From the NCBI RefSeq assembly GCF_011801145.1, contig NZ_CP046172.1:186001-250000 (forward strand): DNA of 64,000 bases, written 5' to 3'. Positions within the stretch are counted from its first letter, which is position 1. Each line of letters begins with the position of its first letter. The position numbers and the translations under genes are program-made. Below are positions 20,267 through 30,010 of this stretch, one piece after another. This DNA is from Nocardia arthritidis. Lineage in GTDB: Bacteria > Actinomycetota > Actinomycetes > Mycobacteriales > Mycobacteriaceae. The notes under the pieces were generated by a model. It had not been told where the DNA came from. It was given only the letters and a program-made list of their open reading frames with translations, and ran no database searches.

Positions 20267-22312
20267 CTACCGGACCGTGACCAGGGTGAACGGGCCGATA
20301 TCGGTAACGGTGAAGCGCGGGTCGGTGAACAGTTTCTTCGGGAAGCTCACCGTGTAGCGCTCGACGTTCGGATCGTTGGGATAGACGTCCCTGGACAGTT
20401 TCAGGGTGTATTCGTCGCCGGCGCGGCGGAACAGGAAGGCGTCGGGTGCTCGCCACGGACATTTGCCGAGCGCGTCGAGCAGTGCCGTGGACGAGTCGAG
20501 TTTGCTCCACCGCCCGATGGTGTCGGCGCGGGCTGCGAAATCGGCGAGGGGATTGGCGTAGTGCGAGGTCAGCGCCTGGAAGCCGTAGTAGGGGTAGAAG
20601 GAGAGGAAGCTCGTATCCGCGGTCAGCACAACGGAATCCGCGCGCGGGCGGCCGGTCTGGGCCTGCAGCGCGGCATCGATCTGGCGATAGAACCACACCG
20701 GCGACGGGTTGCGTTTGTCCGCACGGTCGCCGTTGCCGTCGGTGTCGGTGTACGCGACGGTGATCTCCGCGGTCAGCACCCGCGGAATGTTCTGGGTGAA
20801 CGCCAGCGCGCCGAGGACGGCCAAGGCGGCGGCCAACGCGCGGAACCGGGGCGGCTCGTTCAGCGCCTGATAGATGGCGCGCGCGCCCTCCACGAAACCG
20901 AATGCGCCCGCGGCGGCGAGCAACACCTGCAGGACCGGCTCGAGCCGGAAGGAGAGCAGCGTGGTGCCCGCCGCCGTCGCGACCATCGACAGCAGCGTCC
21001 ACAGGTAGATCGCGACCACGCCGATGCCGAGCGACTGCGCCCGGCGCGACGAGCCCGCGCGCAGCACCAGCCACACCGTGCCGAGCAGGCACAGCGCGCC
21101 GAGCAGTGAGAAATCCACCATCGGCAGTGGGAGTTCGGCGCCCGATTCGGGCAGGTAGTGGAACGCCGAACCCTTGAACCGGGTGCCGCCGCCGAGCAGT
21201 TCGATCAAGAAGGGCACATACACGATCAACCCGATGAGCATCGCGATCGCGCCGATCACGATCAGCCGCAGGATCGGTTGCGCTGCCGCCCGCCATGCCG
21301 AGCCCGAATCTCCTTCGCGCCGAGCCTGATTCGCGACATACCTGGCCCGCACGGCCAGCCCGGCCGCGATGAGCGCCATGAGTACGACGGCGAAGGCCGC
21401 GACCGCGGTGTACAGCGTGTAGAACGTGGCGGACAGGCCGATGAACAGGCCGGTTCCGACCACCGCGCCCCAACCGCCCGCGGTGCCGCTGACCGCATCG
21501 GTTGCAGGTGAATTCACCTCTGCCGCAACAGTTTCCATCTCGACCGAGGCCGGATCACGCCAAACCGACCGCTCCAGTGGTCGATACAGCGCCCCCCAAG
21601 CGAGCACCAGCACCGGCGGCAACAGGATGACCAGCACGGCGCTGTACGCCTCCGGCGCGGCATAGGCGACCGCGACCGCGGTGACGGTCGCGCTCACCGC
21701 GATGGCCCACTCCGCGCGAATCAGCTTGGACCACAGCACATATCCGATAACCGAGGCCACCGCGAGCGACCCGATCGCATACGGTTTGAAGGCCTCCCAC
21801 CCCGGCATGCCCAGCAGATTCGCGACCCGCCCGCCGATCCAGAACCAGCCGGCCGGATAGAACGGCGGCAGATCCGCGTAGGTCATATCGTGCAATGCCG
21901 CACTGTCGGTGAGCCGCGTCAGATATTCGGTCCGGAACTCCTGATCGACCGAAACCCCGTACAGGTAGAGCTTCGTCGCCGCCAACGGCATGCCGAGCGT
22001 CACCGTGACGAACGTCGAAATCCCGCCCCACGTCAGCAGTTTCGCCACCCACGGCCACCGCCGCACCCGCGTCAGCCAGATCGCGGCGATCACCAGCACC
22101 GCCGCGAAGACCTGCCCCACCGTCGTCAACGCCCGAGTCACATTGGAGGAGTTGAACGCGGGCCAGTGCACCATCGAAAACGCCATCAGCCCAACCGCGG
22201 TCACCCCCACCGCGACAACCGCCGCCAGCACCGCCTCACCGAGCGCACCACCGGCCTGCCGGGCCAACAGGGACGTCCGCCCTCGGACCGGAACCTGCTC
22301 GATCACGCGCAC
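20267..22312 (-). CDS. aftA: AftA arabinofuranosyltransferase
   Basis: Adds the first arabinofuranose residues to galactan, using decaprenyl-phosphoryl-arabinose. 681 residues with about eleven membrane helices. The characteristic segment after the early helices, LYGVSVDQEFRTEYLTRL, contains the Asp of the GT-C modified DxD motif, followed by DLPPFYPAGWFWIGGR. The C-terminal third is soluble and extracytoplasmic (SLDR-like region ending TDIGPFTLVTVR). It is upstream of emb copy 2 and downstream of dprE1-dprE2, the Corynebacteriales order, but here a toxin-antitoxin pair comes between dprE2 and aftA. Confidence 0.93.
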   Translation of the reverse strand: MRVIEQVPVRGRTSLLARQAGGALGEAVLAAVVAVGVTAVGLMAFSMVHWPAFNSSNVTRALTTVGQVFAAVLVIAAIWLTRVRRWPWVAKLLTWGGISTFVTVTLGMPLAATKLYLYGVSVDQEFRTEYLTRLTDSAALHDMTYADLPPFYPAGWFWIGGRVANLLGMPGWEAFKPYAIGSLAVASVIGYVLWSKLIRAEWAIAVSATVTAVAVAYAAPEAYSAVLVILLPPVLVLAWGALYRPLERSVWRDPASVEMETVAAEVNSPATDAVSGTAGGWGAVVGTGLFIGLSATFYTLYTAVAAFAVVLMALIAAGLAVRARYVANQARREGDSGSAWRAAAQPILRLIVIGAIAMLIGLIVYVPFLIELLGGGTRFKGSAFHYLPESGAELPLPMVDFSLLGALCLLGTVWLVLRAGSSRRAQSLGIGVVAIYLWTLLSMVATAAGTTLLSFRLEPVLQVLLAAAGAFGFVEGARAIYQALNEPPRFRALAAALAVLGALAFTQNIPRVLTAEITVAYTDTDGNGDRADKRNPSPVWFYRQIDAALQAQTGRPRADSVVLTADTSFLSFYPYYGFQALTSHYANPLADFAARADTIGRWSKLDSSTALLDALGKCPWRAPDAFLFRRAGDEYTLKLSRDVYPNDPNVERYTVSFPKKLFTDPRFTVTDIGPFTLVTVR

Positions 22313-22405
22313 TCCGCCTCCGGATTTCTCGACTGGTTGTTTCGCCGAGTCAGCCTAGTGGGCACTACCGGACGGAGCCTTCTCCTCAGCGCACACCGGG
22401 CCGCG

Positions 22406-22840
22406 TCACCGGTGCCTGGCGAGTGCGTCTTCGCCAGGCACCAGCTCGAATCCATCGCAGTGTTTCGGCGCGATCTGCCGGAAATGCCGATGGTCCAGCG
22501 TCGCAATTCTGGCGATACCCAAGCGCTCCGCCACGGCGACGACTGATGCATCGGCTGCGCCGAGCGGGAAGTTGCCGTATTTGATGACCAGATCCGCCAT
22601 TCGGCCGTAATCGGCTGGAGTATGCGGTTCTACCCGAAGTTCCTCGGCCTCCAACGAGCGTAGGAAACGCGCCTCGATTTCGGACCCGAGTTTCGACAGC
22701 ATGTAGCAGACCTCGGTCACGATGGTTGCCGGAACGACCAGCGGGCCGGGTTCGTCGCCGAGCATCGCGACGCAGACCGCATGATCGTGATCACGCCTAT
22801 TAACGGCCGCCAAGAGCGGCCCGGTGTCGCAGACGATCAT
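22406..22840 (-). CDS. VapC-like PIN-domain toxin
   Basis: A 144-residue PIN-domain protein, the likely endoribonuclease toxin of a VapBC-type pair. Catalytic acids are visible: MIVCDTGPLLAAVNRRDHDH (first Asp), ATIVTEVCYML (Glu), LGAADASVVAVAERL (Asp) and IATLDHRHF (last Asp). The domain fills the protein. It overlaps the antitoxin by 4 bases (ATGA) and precedes aftA by 93 bases on the same strand. Cleavage target unknown. Confidence 0.9.
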   Translation of the reverse strand: MIVCDTGPLLAAVNRRDHDHAVCVAMLGDEPGPLVVPATIVTEVCYMLSKLGSEIEARFLRSLEAEELRVEPHTPADYGRMADLVIKYGNFPLGAADASVVAVAERLGIARIATLDHRHFRQIAPKHCDGFELVPGEDALARHR

Positions 22841-23082
22841 TCACGGCCGCCGAGTTCGCGCCAGAGAACCTCCTGGGAAGTGGCAGCGAAATCGGGCGCG
22901 GCTTCGGCTATACCTTCGAAGGAGAGGCGACGCCTGGGGGGCGTCGCCTCTGACTTCGTTTCGACGAGGCGGCCATGGCTCGCGACAAGCCTGAGCACGA
23001 CTGGACGAAGATCCTCCTGCTCTTCCTCGGTCAGTAGACCGACAAGCTCGCGGAAATCCATATGCTCGTAGGCCGCTGTCAT
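22837..23082 (-). CDS. Antitoxin partner of the PIN toxin
   Basis: An 81-residue protein directly upstream of and overlapping the toxin gene. No ribbon-helix-helix motif is obvious. The C-terminus, RRRLSFEGIAEAAPDFAATS then QEVLWREL, resembles the toxin-wrapping tail of VapB-type antitoxins (SFxGI pattern). The N-terminal 30 residues recur in the solo ORF at 14170-14331. It starts 25 bases after the dprE2 stop, so it can be read by the dprE1-dprE2 transcript. The antitoxin role is inferred from position and the tail. Confidence 0.75.
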   Translation of the reverse strand: MTAAYEHMDFRELVGLLTEEEQEDLRPVVLRLVASHGRLVETKSEATPPRRRLSFEGIAEAAPDFAATSQEVLWRELGGRE

Positions 23083-23107
23083 GACCGCCAGGGTACCTCT
23101 GCCCTGA

Positions 23108-23869
23108 TCAGATCGGCAGCTTGCGGAAGATCGGGCGCGGGACGTGGCGCAGGATCATCATGACGAAGCGGATGGGGCCGGGGACCCAGATGAGTTCCTT
23201 GCCCTTGTCGGAGGCTGAAACGGCAAGCGTCGCAACGTCTTCCTTGTTGACGGTGAGTCCGTTCTCCTTGGCGTGGGCGGACAGTTTGGTGCGCACCATG
23301 CCGGGGCGCACCACGAGCACCCGCGGGCCGAACGGCCGCAGCGCCTCGCCGAGGCCCAGGTAGAACCCGTCCAGACCGGCTTTGGTCGAGCCGTAGACGA
23401 AGTTGAACCGGCGCACCCGCTCACCCGCCACCGAGGACATGGCGATGATCCGCCCGTAGCCCTGCGCCTTCATCTTCTCACCGAGCAGCACGCCGACGGA
23501 AACCGCTGCGGTGTAATTGATTCCGGCCATCTGCACGGCCTTGCGCTGGTCCTGCCAGAACACCTCGCCGTCGCCGTCGATGCCGAAGGCGACGATGGCG
23601 ACATCGACATCACCGGCGGCCCACGCCTCGTCGATGACCTTCGGATGGCTTTCGGTGTCGAGCGCGTCGAAGTCGATGACCTGGACCTCGCTCGCCCCGG
23701 CCGCCTTCATCTGCGCGACGGCGTCCTCGCGCAGCGGGTCGCCGGGCAGCGCGGCCAGAATGATCCGCGCCGGACCCTTGCGCAGGTATTCGGCGCAGAT
23801 CGCCAGACCGATTTCGGAGGTGCCGCCCAGCAGCAGAATCGACTGGGGGTTGCCAACGGCATTGATCAC
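23108..23869 (-). CDS. dprE2: DprE2 decaprenyl-phosphoryl-2-keto-ribose reductase
   Basis: Short-chain dehydrogenase that reduces the keto intermediate made by DprE1 to decaprenyl-phosphoryl-arabinose, the only arabinan donor. 253 residues: NAD-binding [20 protein letters not shown], central [10 protein letters not shown], and catalytic serine with [19 protein letters not shown] (Tyr-x3-Lys). The GTG at 23869 overlaps the dprE1 stop by 4 bases; a longer frame upstream belongs to dprE1 sequence. Length agrees with the mycobacterial enzyme (254). Confidence 0.95.
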   Translation of the reverse strand: MINAVGNPQSILLLGGTSEIGLAICAEYLRKGPARIILAALPGDPLREDAVAQMKAAGASEVQVIDFDALDTESHPKVIDEAWAAGDVDVAIVAFGIDGDGEVFWQDQRKAVQMAGINYTAAVSVGVLLGEKMKAQGYGRIIAMSSVAGERVRRFNFVYGSTKAGLDGFYLGLGEALRPFGPRVLVVRPGMVRTKLSAHAKENGLTVNKEDVATLAVSASDKGKELIWVPGPIRFVMMILRHVPRPIFRKLPI

Positions 23870-25362
23870 TGAAGCTCCAGCCTTCTCGCCATGTCGGACA
23901 TGAAAACGCCTGTGGGATCGACACTTCGGCGGACCTTGATCCACTCGTCGATCCGCGGGTACATCTGGTGGAAGGTCTCCGCGGTGGTCCGCGAATCCTT
24001 CGCGGTGTAGAGCCTGCCGCCGAATTCCAGTACGCGCCTGTCCAATCCGCTGACGAACTCGTTGAGTCCGGCCGTGATCGGGAAGTCGACGCAGATGTTC
24101 CAGCCCGGCATCGGGAAGCTCAGCGGCGCTTGGTTACCCGGGCCGAACAGCTTGAAAACGTTGAGGAACGAATAGAATCCGGACCGCTGGATATCGACGA
24201 TGATCCGCTTGAATTCGTCCACCGACTCCGGCGGCACCACGAACTGGTACTGCAGGAACCCTTTGTTGCCGTAGGCGCGGTTCCACTCCCCGAACATGTC
24301 GAGCGGGTGATAGAACTGCGTCAGGTTCTGCACCTTGCCGCAGTAGGTGCCCGACTTGCGGTACCAGAGCTCCCCGATCGGCGAGAACGTGTACTTGTTC
24401 GCCAGCCCGTTCGGGAAGACGTCCGGCAGCGTCAGGAAGGTCTTCCCGTTGAACCGCAGCGGATCCTTGCGCAACTTCTTCGGCAGCTGGTCGAGTTTGG
24501 CCAGGTTGCCGCGCGAGATGGCGGCCCGGCCCAGCTTGGGCGCCGGGCTGATCGCGTCGAACCAGGCCGAGCTGTATTCGTAGCGGTCCTCGGAGCCGTC
24601 GCTGTGGAAGGCGATGGTGTCGTCCAGCGTCGGCGTCACATCGCCGTCGGCGATGAAGTACGCGGTCTCGGTGGGCGTCATCTCGATGGTCGCGCGCAGG
24701 ATGATGCCGGTGAGTCCGCAGCCGCCGACGGTGGCCCAGAACAGTTTGGCGTTGCGCTTCGGCGTGATGTGCTGCACCTGCCCGTCGGCGGTGAGCAGAT
24801 CGAGCGAGCGCACGTGGTTGCCGAAGCTGCCCGCGCTGTGGTGGTTCTTGCCGTGGATATCGGAGGCGATGGCGCCGCCGACGGTGACCTGCCGGGTGCC
24901 CGGTAGCACCGGAACCCACAGGCCGAACGGGAGCGCCGCCTTCATCAGCTGGTCCAGGTTCACGCCCGCGTCCACGTCGACCAGGCGGGAATCGCGGTCG
25001 ATGCGGTGGATCTTGTTCAGCGCGGTCATGTCGATGACCAGTCCGCCCGCGTTCTGGGCGTTGTCGCCGTAGGAGCGGGCCAGGCCGCGGGCGATAACGC
25101 CGCGACGCAGGTGGACGGGCTTGGCGTCGTTGTCCTCGGCGACCATGGCGACGGCCTTGGCGATCAGCTCCGGATCGCTGGTCGAGAGCACTTCGGCGGT
25201 GGTTGGTGCGGTGCGACCCCAGCCCGTCAACGACCTGGCCTGCGTGGGCAGTGCGGACGTGCCCTCGGCGGCGGTGTCGGTTTGGGTGGGGGCCATCGAA
25301 TGCCGCATCGCGGAGCGATCCGTTGAGGGGTCGGGCGACGGGCGGGCAGCTTTCGTGGACAT
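23866..25362 (-). CDS. dprE1: DprE1 decaprenyl-phosphoryl-ribose 2'-oxidase
   Basis: FAD enzyme that oxidises decaprenyl-phosphoryl-ribose in the first half of the epimerisation. FAD-binding residues are clear ([33 protein letters not shown]), as is a long substrate domain with [17 protein letters not shown] sequence. The cysteine attacked by benzothiazinones in mycobacteria is conserved in GWNICVDFP (Cys 424 from the first ATG). The ORF gives 498 residues against about 461 in mycobacteria. The extra N-terminus is Ser/Thr/Pro-rich, and internal ATGs at 25308 and 25296 are plausible true starts. First gene of the minus-strand arabinan operon. Confidence 0.95.
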   Translation of the reverse strand: MSTKAARPSPDPSTDRSAMRHSMAPTQTDTAAEGTSALPTQARSLTGWGRTAPTTAEVLSTSDPELIAKAVAMVAEDNDAKPVHLRRGVIARGLARSYGDNAQNAGGLVIDMTALNKIHRIDRDSRLVDVDAGVNLDQLMKAALPFGLWVPVLPGTRQVTVGGAIASDIHGKNHHSAGSFGNHVRSLDLLTADGQVQHITPKRNAKLFWATVGGCGLTGIILRATIEMTPTETAYFIADGDVTPTLDDTIAFHSDGSEDRYEYSSAWFDAISPAPKLGRAAISRGNLAKLDQLPKKLRKDPLRFNGKTFLTLPDVFPNGLANKYTFSPIGELWYRKSGTYCGKVQNLTQFYHPLDMFGEWNRAYGNKGFLQYQFVVPPESVDEFKRIIVDIQRSGFYSFLNVFKLFGPGNQAPLSFPMPGWNICVDFPITAGLNEFVSGLDRRVLEFGGRLYTAKDSRTTAETFHQMYPRIDEWIKVRRSVDPTGVFMSDMARRLELQ

Positions 25363-25464
25363 CGGGATAGAGGCTACAGGTATGACGCGTTCTGGGGCCG
25401 CTCTCTACTGACTCCCCGGTATCGGATCCGCATCACACCCGGGGTCGGCGTTACGCTCGTCGGC

Positions 25465-25920
25465 GTGCCTGCCGAACCACATCTGCCGCTGCCGGTAGAA
25501 CTGCCGCTGGTCGACGAGCCGGGCGGTACCGATGTCGATCTGAAAACGCAGATCATCCGGTTCGCGTTGACCGGTGGGTTCTCCGCGATCGTCGATTTCG
25601 GGCTGTACAGCCTGCTGTTCAATCTGATCGGGCTGCCGCGCGAGATCGCGAAGTCGATCAGCTTCATCGCGGGTACGACGACGGCCTATCTGATCAACCG
25701 CCGTTGGACGTTCAAGGCCGAGCCGAGCCGGGCCCGCTTCGTCGCGGTGGTGATCCTCTACGCCATCACGTTCGCTGTTCAGGTGGGTATCAACGCCGTG
25801 TTGTACGACACGTTGCCGCAGGCGTGGTGGCGGCAGATCTTCGCGTTCTGCGTCGCTCAGGGCACGGCGACGGTCATCAATTTCGTGGTGCAGCGTGCGG
25901 TGATCTTCAAGATCCATTGA
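25465..25920 (+). CDS. GtrA-family small membrane protein (Rv3789-like)
   Basis: A 151-residue four-helix GtrA-family protein: FALTGGFSAIVDFGLYSLLF, FIAGTTTAYLINRRWTF (the GtrA NRxWTF signature), a third helix around VAVVILYAITFAVQVGI, and VQRAVIFK at the end. It is divergent from dprE1 across about 100 bases, the same place as Rv3789 of M. tuberculosis, where a role in decaprenyl-phosphoryl-arabinose movement or AftA anchoring has been proposed. GTG 25465 is the start used. A flippase role remains unproven. Confidence 0.88.
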   Translation: MPAEPHLPLPVELPLVDEPGGTDVDLKTQIIRFALTGGFSAIVDFGLYSLLFNLIGLPREIAKSISFIAGTTTAYLINRRWTFKAEPSRARFVAVVILYAITFAVQVGINAVLYDTLPQAWWRQIFAFCVAQGTATVINFVVQRAVIFKIH

Positions 25921-26064
25921 CGCGCGGCGCGAGCGTCAGGCCCGAAGGCGGTAGCTTGGGATCGAACACGGGCCCCGGTGGCTCATGTGCGGCTGGTGAC
26001 CGCCGCGGCGTCGTTGCAAGCACGTCGGCCGGTCGAGCATGAGGTCGGAGCCCGCGGACGGGTC

Positions 26065-26697
26065 TTATGGGGCCATGGCCGGTTCCGCTCGGCGTGTTTC
26101 GGCTTTCGCGCCGAAGTAGTCACCGCCCTTGGCCCGCGGACTGTCGGTGCCCCACTCGCGCGCCTCGCGGGTGGCCGGCACCAGATGCGGAATGTGCTTG
26201 CGGCAGTGGATATATGCCTCTTCCACGTCGACCACCACCCAGCGTTCGGCGATGCGGCCGCGCAGGCTGCGCCGCTCCGGCAGGCCGGGTGCACTGCGGC
26301 GCAGCGCCTCGTCCTCGATGATCCGGGCCGAGCCGTTGATGTGCAGGCCGATCAGGTCCCGCACGAAATCGATGAGCAGGATGCCGACGTGCGGATTCTC
26401 CAGAATATTGCCGAGGCTCGCCATCACGCCGTTGCCGCGATATTCCGGATAAGCAATCGTGCGTTCGTCGATGACGTGCAGGAAGCCGGGTAGTCCGGCG
26501 CGGAAGCTTGCGTCGCATTCGCCGTGCTTGTCGGAGGTGGCGATGAAGGCCATATCCATCCGGGCGATGAAATCGATCATGGTGCGGTTCAGGTGATCGA
26601 GTACTTGGTCGTCGTAGAAGCGCTGGGCTCGGTCCTGCGAACCGTACCTGTCCTGCAGGTCGCGTTCGCCGTCACTGCCGCATCGCATACCGGGCAT
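26065..26697 (-). CDS. Pyridoxamine 5'-phosphate oxidase-fold flavin/F420 protein
   Basis: A 210-residue split-barrel protein. Typical features are MIDFIARMDMAFIATSDKHGE (N-terminal strand pair), DERTIAYPEYRGNGVMASLGNILENP (cofactor phosphate region), HVGILLIDF, and LHINGSARII. This subgroup (often called pyridoxamine 5'-phosphate oxidase family protein) has uncertain substrates and may use FMN or F420. ATG 26697 is taken; ATG 26688 is close by. It is convergent with the GtrA gene and separated from the next gene by 286 bases in which I see no gene. Confidence 0.82.
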   Translation of the reverse strand: MPGMRCGSDGERDLQDRYGSQDRAQRFYDDQVLDHLNRTMIDFIARMDMAFIATSDKHGECDASFRAGLPGFLHVIDERTIAYPEYRGNGVMASLGNILENPHVGILLIDFVRDLIGLHINGSARIIEDEALRRSAPGLPERRSLRGRIAERWVVVDVEEAYIHCRKHIPHLVPATREAREWGTDSPRAKGGDYFGAKAETRRAEPAMAP

Positions 26698-26983
26698 CGA
26701 GCCCCCTCGAGTAGCTGGAGTTCGGATACCGCCGATTCGCCATCGAACCGGCCGGTAAGCCGAATCCCGGTCCATTTTATTCGACTTTACGGAGCAAAGC
26801 TACGAAATCCATGTTGAGAATGCACCGAATGCTTTGTTAGCGCAAGGGATTCCGGATGTTAGCCGGAATCCGACCGGCCGGATTGTTGATTGGGGCAGTA
26901 CCACTGATTTCGTGAGAACATGGGTAACTCGTCGGGGACGCCCAAAAGTCCTGTTGCGCCTGGCCGTCAGCCCGGTTTGGGAC

Positions 26984-29191
26984 TCAAGAGGCTCTTACGA
27001 CCGGCGAAAATACGCGGAGAGGCGGGGGAGCCGGGGTCAGCGTCACCGGTACGCCGTTGAAGACCGCGTTGCCGGATGGCACGTCCAGCACCGAATCATC
27101 GGTCAGCACATTGGCATTGACGCCGGCGTGGGCGCGGGCCACCGCCTGCGCGCTGTCGGCGTGACCCCAGCCGTGCGGCAGGCTCACCACGCCGGGCATG
27201 ATCGCCTCGGTCGGCTCCAGCGGCACCGTCAGCGTACCCGCGGCAGACTTCACCACCGCGTGCCCACCGAGCCCGAGCCGATCCACATCGGCCGGATTGA
27301 TCTGCAGCGTGCAGGTATTCGAGCCGCTGACCAGCGTCGCGACATTGTGCATCCAGCTGTTGTTGGAGCGCAGCTGCCGCCGCCCGATCAGCACGACATC
27401 CGGTGCGGTATCGGCCAGCCGGGCCAGCAACCGCGCGACATCGTCCAGCAACTCGCGCGGGGCCAGCTCCACCCGGCGCGATTCGGTACGCAGCGCGCCG
27501 GGCAGCCGAGGCCGCAGCGGGCCGAGGTCGATGCCGTGCGGATTATCAAGCAGCACTTGCAGATTCAGCTCGCCACCGGCCCATTCACCGTACGGCCCGA
27601 GGCGCAGCATCATATCGATTCGCTGCTCGGTGCTGTCGGCGCCGAGCAATTCGCCGCGGCGCTGCGCCAGACCCGCCTTCTGCAGCGTTGTCGCGATGAT
27701 CAGCTCATCCACCATGGCGAGCGGATTCGCCGTGCCGGAATGCGGTTGCCCCTGTACCGCGGCCGCCAGCCTGGCCAGGATCTCGGATTCGCCGGGGCGA
27801 TCGCCGAGCGGGATCAGCGGCCGCGAGTACCTGGCGTAGTTGTGCACCGCGAATTGCAACAGCGCGAAATCGTAGTGCGGCGACTGCAGGGTGCGCGGCG
27901 GCGGCAGGATGACGTCGGCGTGCCGGGTGGTCTCGTTCAGGTAGCGGTCGACGCTGATCATGAATTCCAGTTCGGCGCAGGCCGTGTCGAGGCGGGCGCC
28001 GCTCGGTGCGGAGAGCACCGGATTGCCCGCGACGGTGATCAGCGCGCGCACCTGACCTTCGCCAGGGGTGAGTATCTCGTCGGCCAGCGTGCCCACCGGG
28101 AGCTCGCCCATGGCCTCCGGCAATTCGCGCACCCGGCTGGTCCAGCGGCCGACGCGGAACGGTTTGCTGCGCGCGATCCCACCGGTTGCCGCGGTGGCGA
28201 ACATCGCGCCGCCGGGCCGGTCCAGGTTTCCGGTGAGCACGTTGAGCACGTCGACCAGCCACTGCGTCAGCGTGCCGAATTCCGCTGTGCAGGTGCCGAT
28301 TCGGGCGTAGACGGCCGCGGTCGGCGCGGCCGCGAGTTCGCGGGCGAGCCGCACGACGGTCTCGGCCGGTATGCCGGTGCGGGCGGCGACCGCCTCCGGC
28401 GGGAAATCCGCGGCGGCCGCCCGCACCTCGTCCAGGCCGTTCGCCTCGACCCGCACATCGGTCAAGCCCTCGGCGAAAAGCGTGTGCACGATGCCGAACA
28501 GCAGGTACGCATCGCTGCCCGGGCGGATGAACAGATGTTCGTCGGCCAGCTTCGCGGTGCGGGTGCGCCGCGGATCGATGACGACGAACCGGCCGCCGCG
28601 CCGCTGCAGCGCCTTCAATCGACCCGGGAAATCCGGTGCGGTGCACAGCGATCCGTTCGATTCCAGCGGGTTCGCGCCGAGCATGAGCAGATAGTCGGTG
28701 CGGTCGAGGTCGGGCACCGGCACGGTGAGCGGGTCACCGAACATGAGGCCGCTCGCCACCTGCTTCGGCATCTGGTCCGCGGTGCTCGCGGAGTAGATAT
28801 TGCGCGACCCCAATGCCCTGGCCAGCACCGGGACATACAGCGCACCGGCGACCGTGTGCGCATTGGGATTGCCCAGATACAGCGCGGCGGACTGCTTCCC
28901 GTATTCGCCGACGACCGCGGCGAACCGTTCGGCGATGAGTTCGAACGCCTCGGCCCAGCCCGCGGTGCGCCACGCGCCGGTCGCGCGGTCCCGGATCATC
29001 GGTTCGGTCAGCCGGTCCGGATCCTCGTCGAGATGTCCGAGGCTGGCGCCTTTGGGACAGATGAACCCGTTGCTGAACGGATCCGCCTTGTCACCGCGCA
29101 CCGAGGTGACGTGGTCGTCGGGGTCGATGCTGATCTCGAGACCGCAGACGGCCTCACACAGTGGACAGGTGCGCAACAGGTTCCGGGCCAT
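26984..29191 (-). CDS. Molybdopterin oxidoreductase with one Fe4S4 cluster
   Basis: A 735-residue DMSO-reductase-superfamily enzyme. The N-terminal CPLCEAVCGLEI...GFICPKG gives the four cysteines for one Fe4S4 cluster; molybdopterin-binding regions follow (LYLGNPNAH, LMLGANPLESNGS, VVIDPRRTRTAKLADEHLFI) with a C-terminal beta-barrel (NTCTLQINPADVDRLGL; VSLPHGWGH). No Tat signal is visible, so it is probably cytoplasmic. Electron-transfer subunits are absent nearby. The formate dehydrogenase/nitrate reductase branch is likely, but the substrate is unknown. ATG 29191 starts right at the cluster domain. Confidence 0.9.
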   Translation of the reverse strand: MARNLLRTCPLCEAVCGLEISIDPDDHVTSVRGDKADPFSNGFICPKGASLGHLDEDPDRLTEPMIRDRATGAWRTAGWAEAFELIAERFAAVVGEYGKQSAALYLGNPNAHTVAGALYVPVLARALGSRNIYSASTADQMPKQVASGLMFGDPLTVPVPDLDRTDYLLMLGANPLESNGSLCTAPDFPGRLKALQRRGGRFVVIDPRRTRTAKLADEHLFIRPGSDAYLLFGIVHTLFAEGLTDVRVEANGLDEVRAAAADFPPEAVAARTGIPAETVVRLARELAAAPTAAVYARIGTCTAEFGTLTQWLVDVLNVLTGNLDRPGGAMFATAATGGIARSKPFRVGRWTSRVRELPEAMGELPVGTLADEILTPGEGQVRALITVAGNPVLSAPSGARLDTACAELEFMISVDRYLNETTRHADVILPPPRTLQSPHYDFALLQFAVHNYARYSRPLIPLGDRPGESEILARLAAAVQGQPHSGTANPLAMVDELIIATTLQKAGLAQRRGELLGADSTEQRIDMMLRLGPYGEWAGGELNLQVLLDNPHGIDLGPLRPRLPGALRTESRRVELAPRELLDDVARLLARLADTAPDVVLIGRRQLRSNNSWMHNVATLVSGSNTCTLQINPADVDRLGLGGHAVVKSAAGTLTVPLEPTEAIMPGVVSLPHGWGHADSAQAVARAHAGVNANVLTDDSVLDVPSGNAVFNGVPVTLTPAPPPLRVFSPVVRAS

Positions 29192-29251
29192 AGCTAATGC
29201 TCCCGCACGATCGGGAGATCTGAAACACATCGCTACGCGGCAAACCCGAAA

Positions 29252-29278
29252 AGACCGATACCCCGGGGGTATCGGTCT
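29252..29278 (-). terminator. Intrinsic terminator upstream of the molybdopterin enzyme
   Basis: A near-perfect 13-base inverted repeat (AGACCGATACCCC and complement, one central base). On the minus strand it is followed by TTTTCGGG. It would terminate the transcript of the gene at 29337-29831 and separate it from the oxidoreductase. Confidence 0.75.
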
Positions 29279-29336
29279 GTGGCGGCCCGTCGCGGAGTGG
29301 GCCGATTCAGCAGGTTATGGCTGGAGGTTCAGCTCT

Positions 29337-29831
29337 TCAGCAGGCAACCGAGGTGAGCCGGGTGCGGCGGTTGGCGCGGGCGGAGCGCACCGCGGCGCCG
29401 ATCGCGACCACCGGCGGCAGCCAGCGCGCCTCGGCGGGCGAGATGCCCCAGCAGGCCGAGCCGGCGGAGAGCTGGGTGGGCGGCAGCGGGATGCCCGCGC
29501 CGTCGGTGTAGACGACCGCGCCGGCCTCGCGCAGCGCCTCGATCGCCATGGCCGCCTTGCCGACCGCGGTGACCAGGTGGATCTCCCGGCGCTCCGGGCC
29601 GGGGATCTCGATGACCGGGCCGGAGAGGTTGTTGGCCCGGAGGAACCGGCGCACCTCGCCGGCGAGCTCGCCGCAGACCTCGATGCCCGAGAGATCGGCA
29701 TCGGTGATCAGGCAGAGCCCGTTGGCCGTTTCGGCAACCGTCCATCCGCGCTCGGTGTAGTCCTGCGCGGCAGCGGTCATGTCCGCCGCCGAGATGGAAG
29801 TCGGAAACGTCGTACGCACTGTTATCTCCAT
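29337..29831 (-). CDS. Hypothetical protein, actinobacterial type
   Basis: A 164-residue protein I do not firmly recognise. It has no signal peptide or membrane helix. The N-terminal YTERGWTVAETANGLCLITD and the middle VTAVGKAAMAIEALREAG...PLPPTQLSAGSACWGI faintly recall the reduced prim-pol-like domains common in actinomycetes, but no catalytic acids are evident. It sits alone between terminators, divergent from the membrane protein at 30011. Confidence 0.6.
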   Translation of the reverse strand: MEITVRTTFPTSISAADMTAAAQDYTERGWTVAETANGLCLITDADLSGIEVCGELAGEVRRFLRANNLSGPVIEIPGPERREIHLVTAVGKAAMAIEALREAGAVVYTDGAGIPLPPTQLSAGSACWGISPAEARWLPPVVAIGAAVRSARANRRTRLTSVAC

Positions 29832-30010
29832 TCCCCGATAGATCTGGGTCCTGCTTCATGGGTGCTATCGGGTCGCGAGGTCGGCAGTGTTACGCGCTGA
29901 AACAGTTTTTCTTCACGAGTGTTGTATTCGTCTCATTCACTAGGGTTTTGGTAGCCGATGGCTATCGAATTCGACTGGCTTCGGCAGCGGAATACGGGGA
30001 GGATTCCGGC

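Noticed and set aside
20214..21473. N-terminal extension of emb copy 2 through aftA
   Set aside because: The extension overlaps aftA in another frame and lacks family sequence; ATG 20213 fits.
26834..29197. A 787-residue plus-strand frame over the molybdopterin enzyme
   Set aside because: The cysteine cluster and cofactor motifs are in the minus-strand frame; this one has none.
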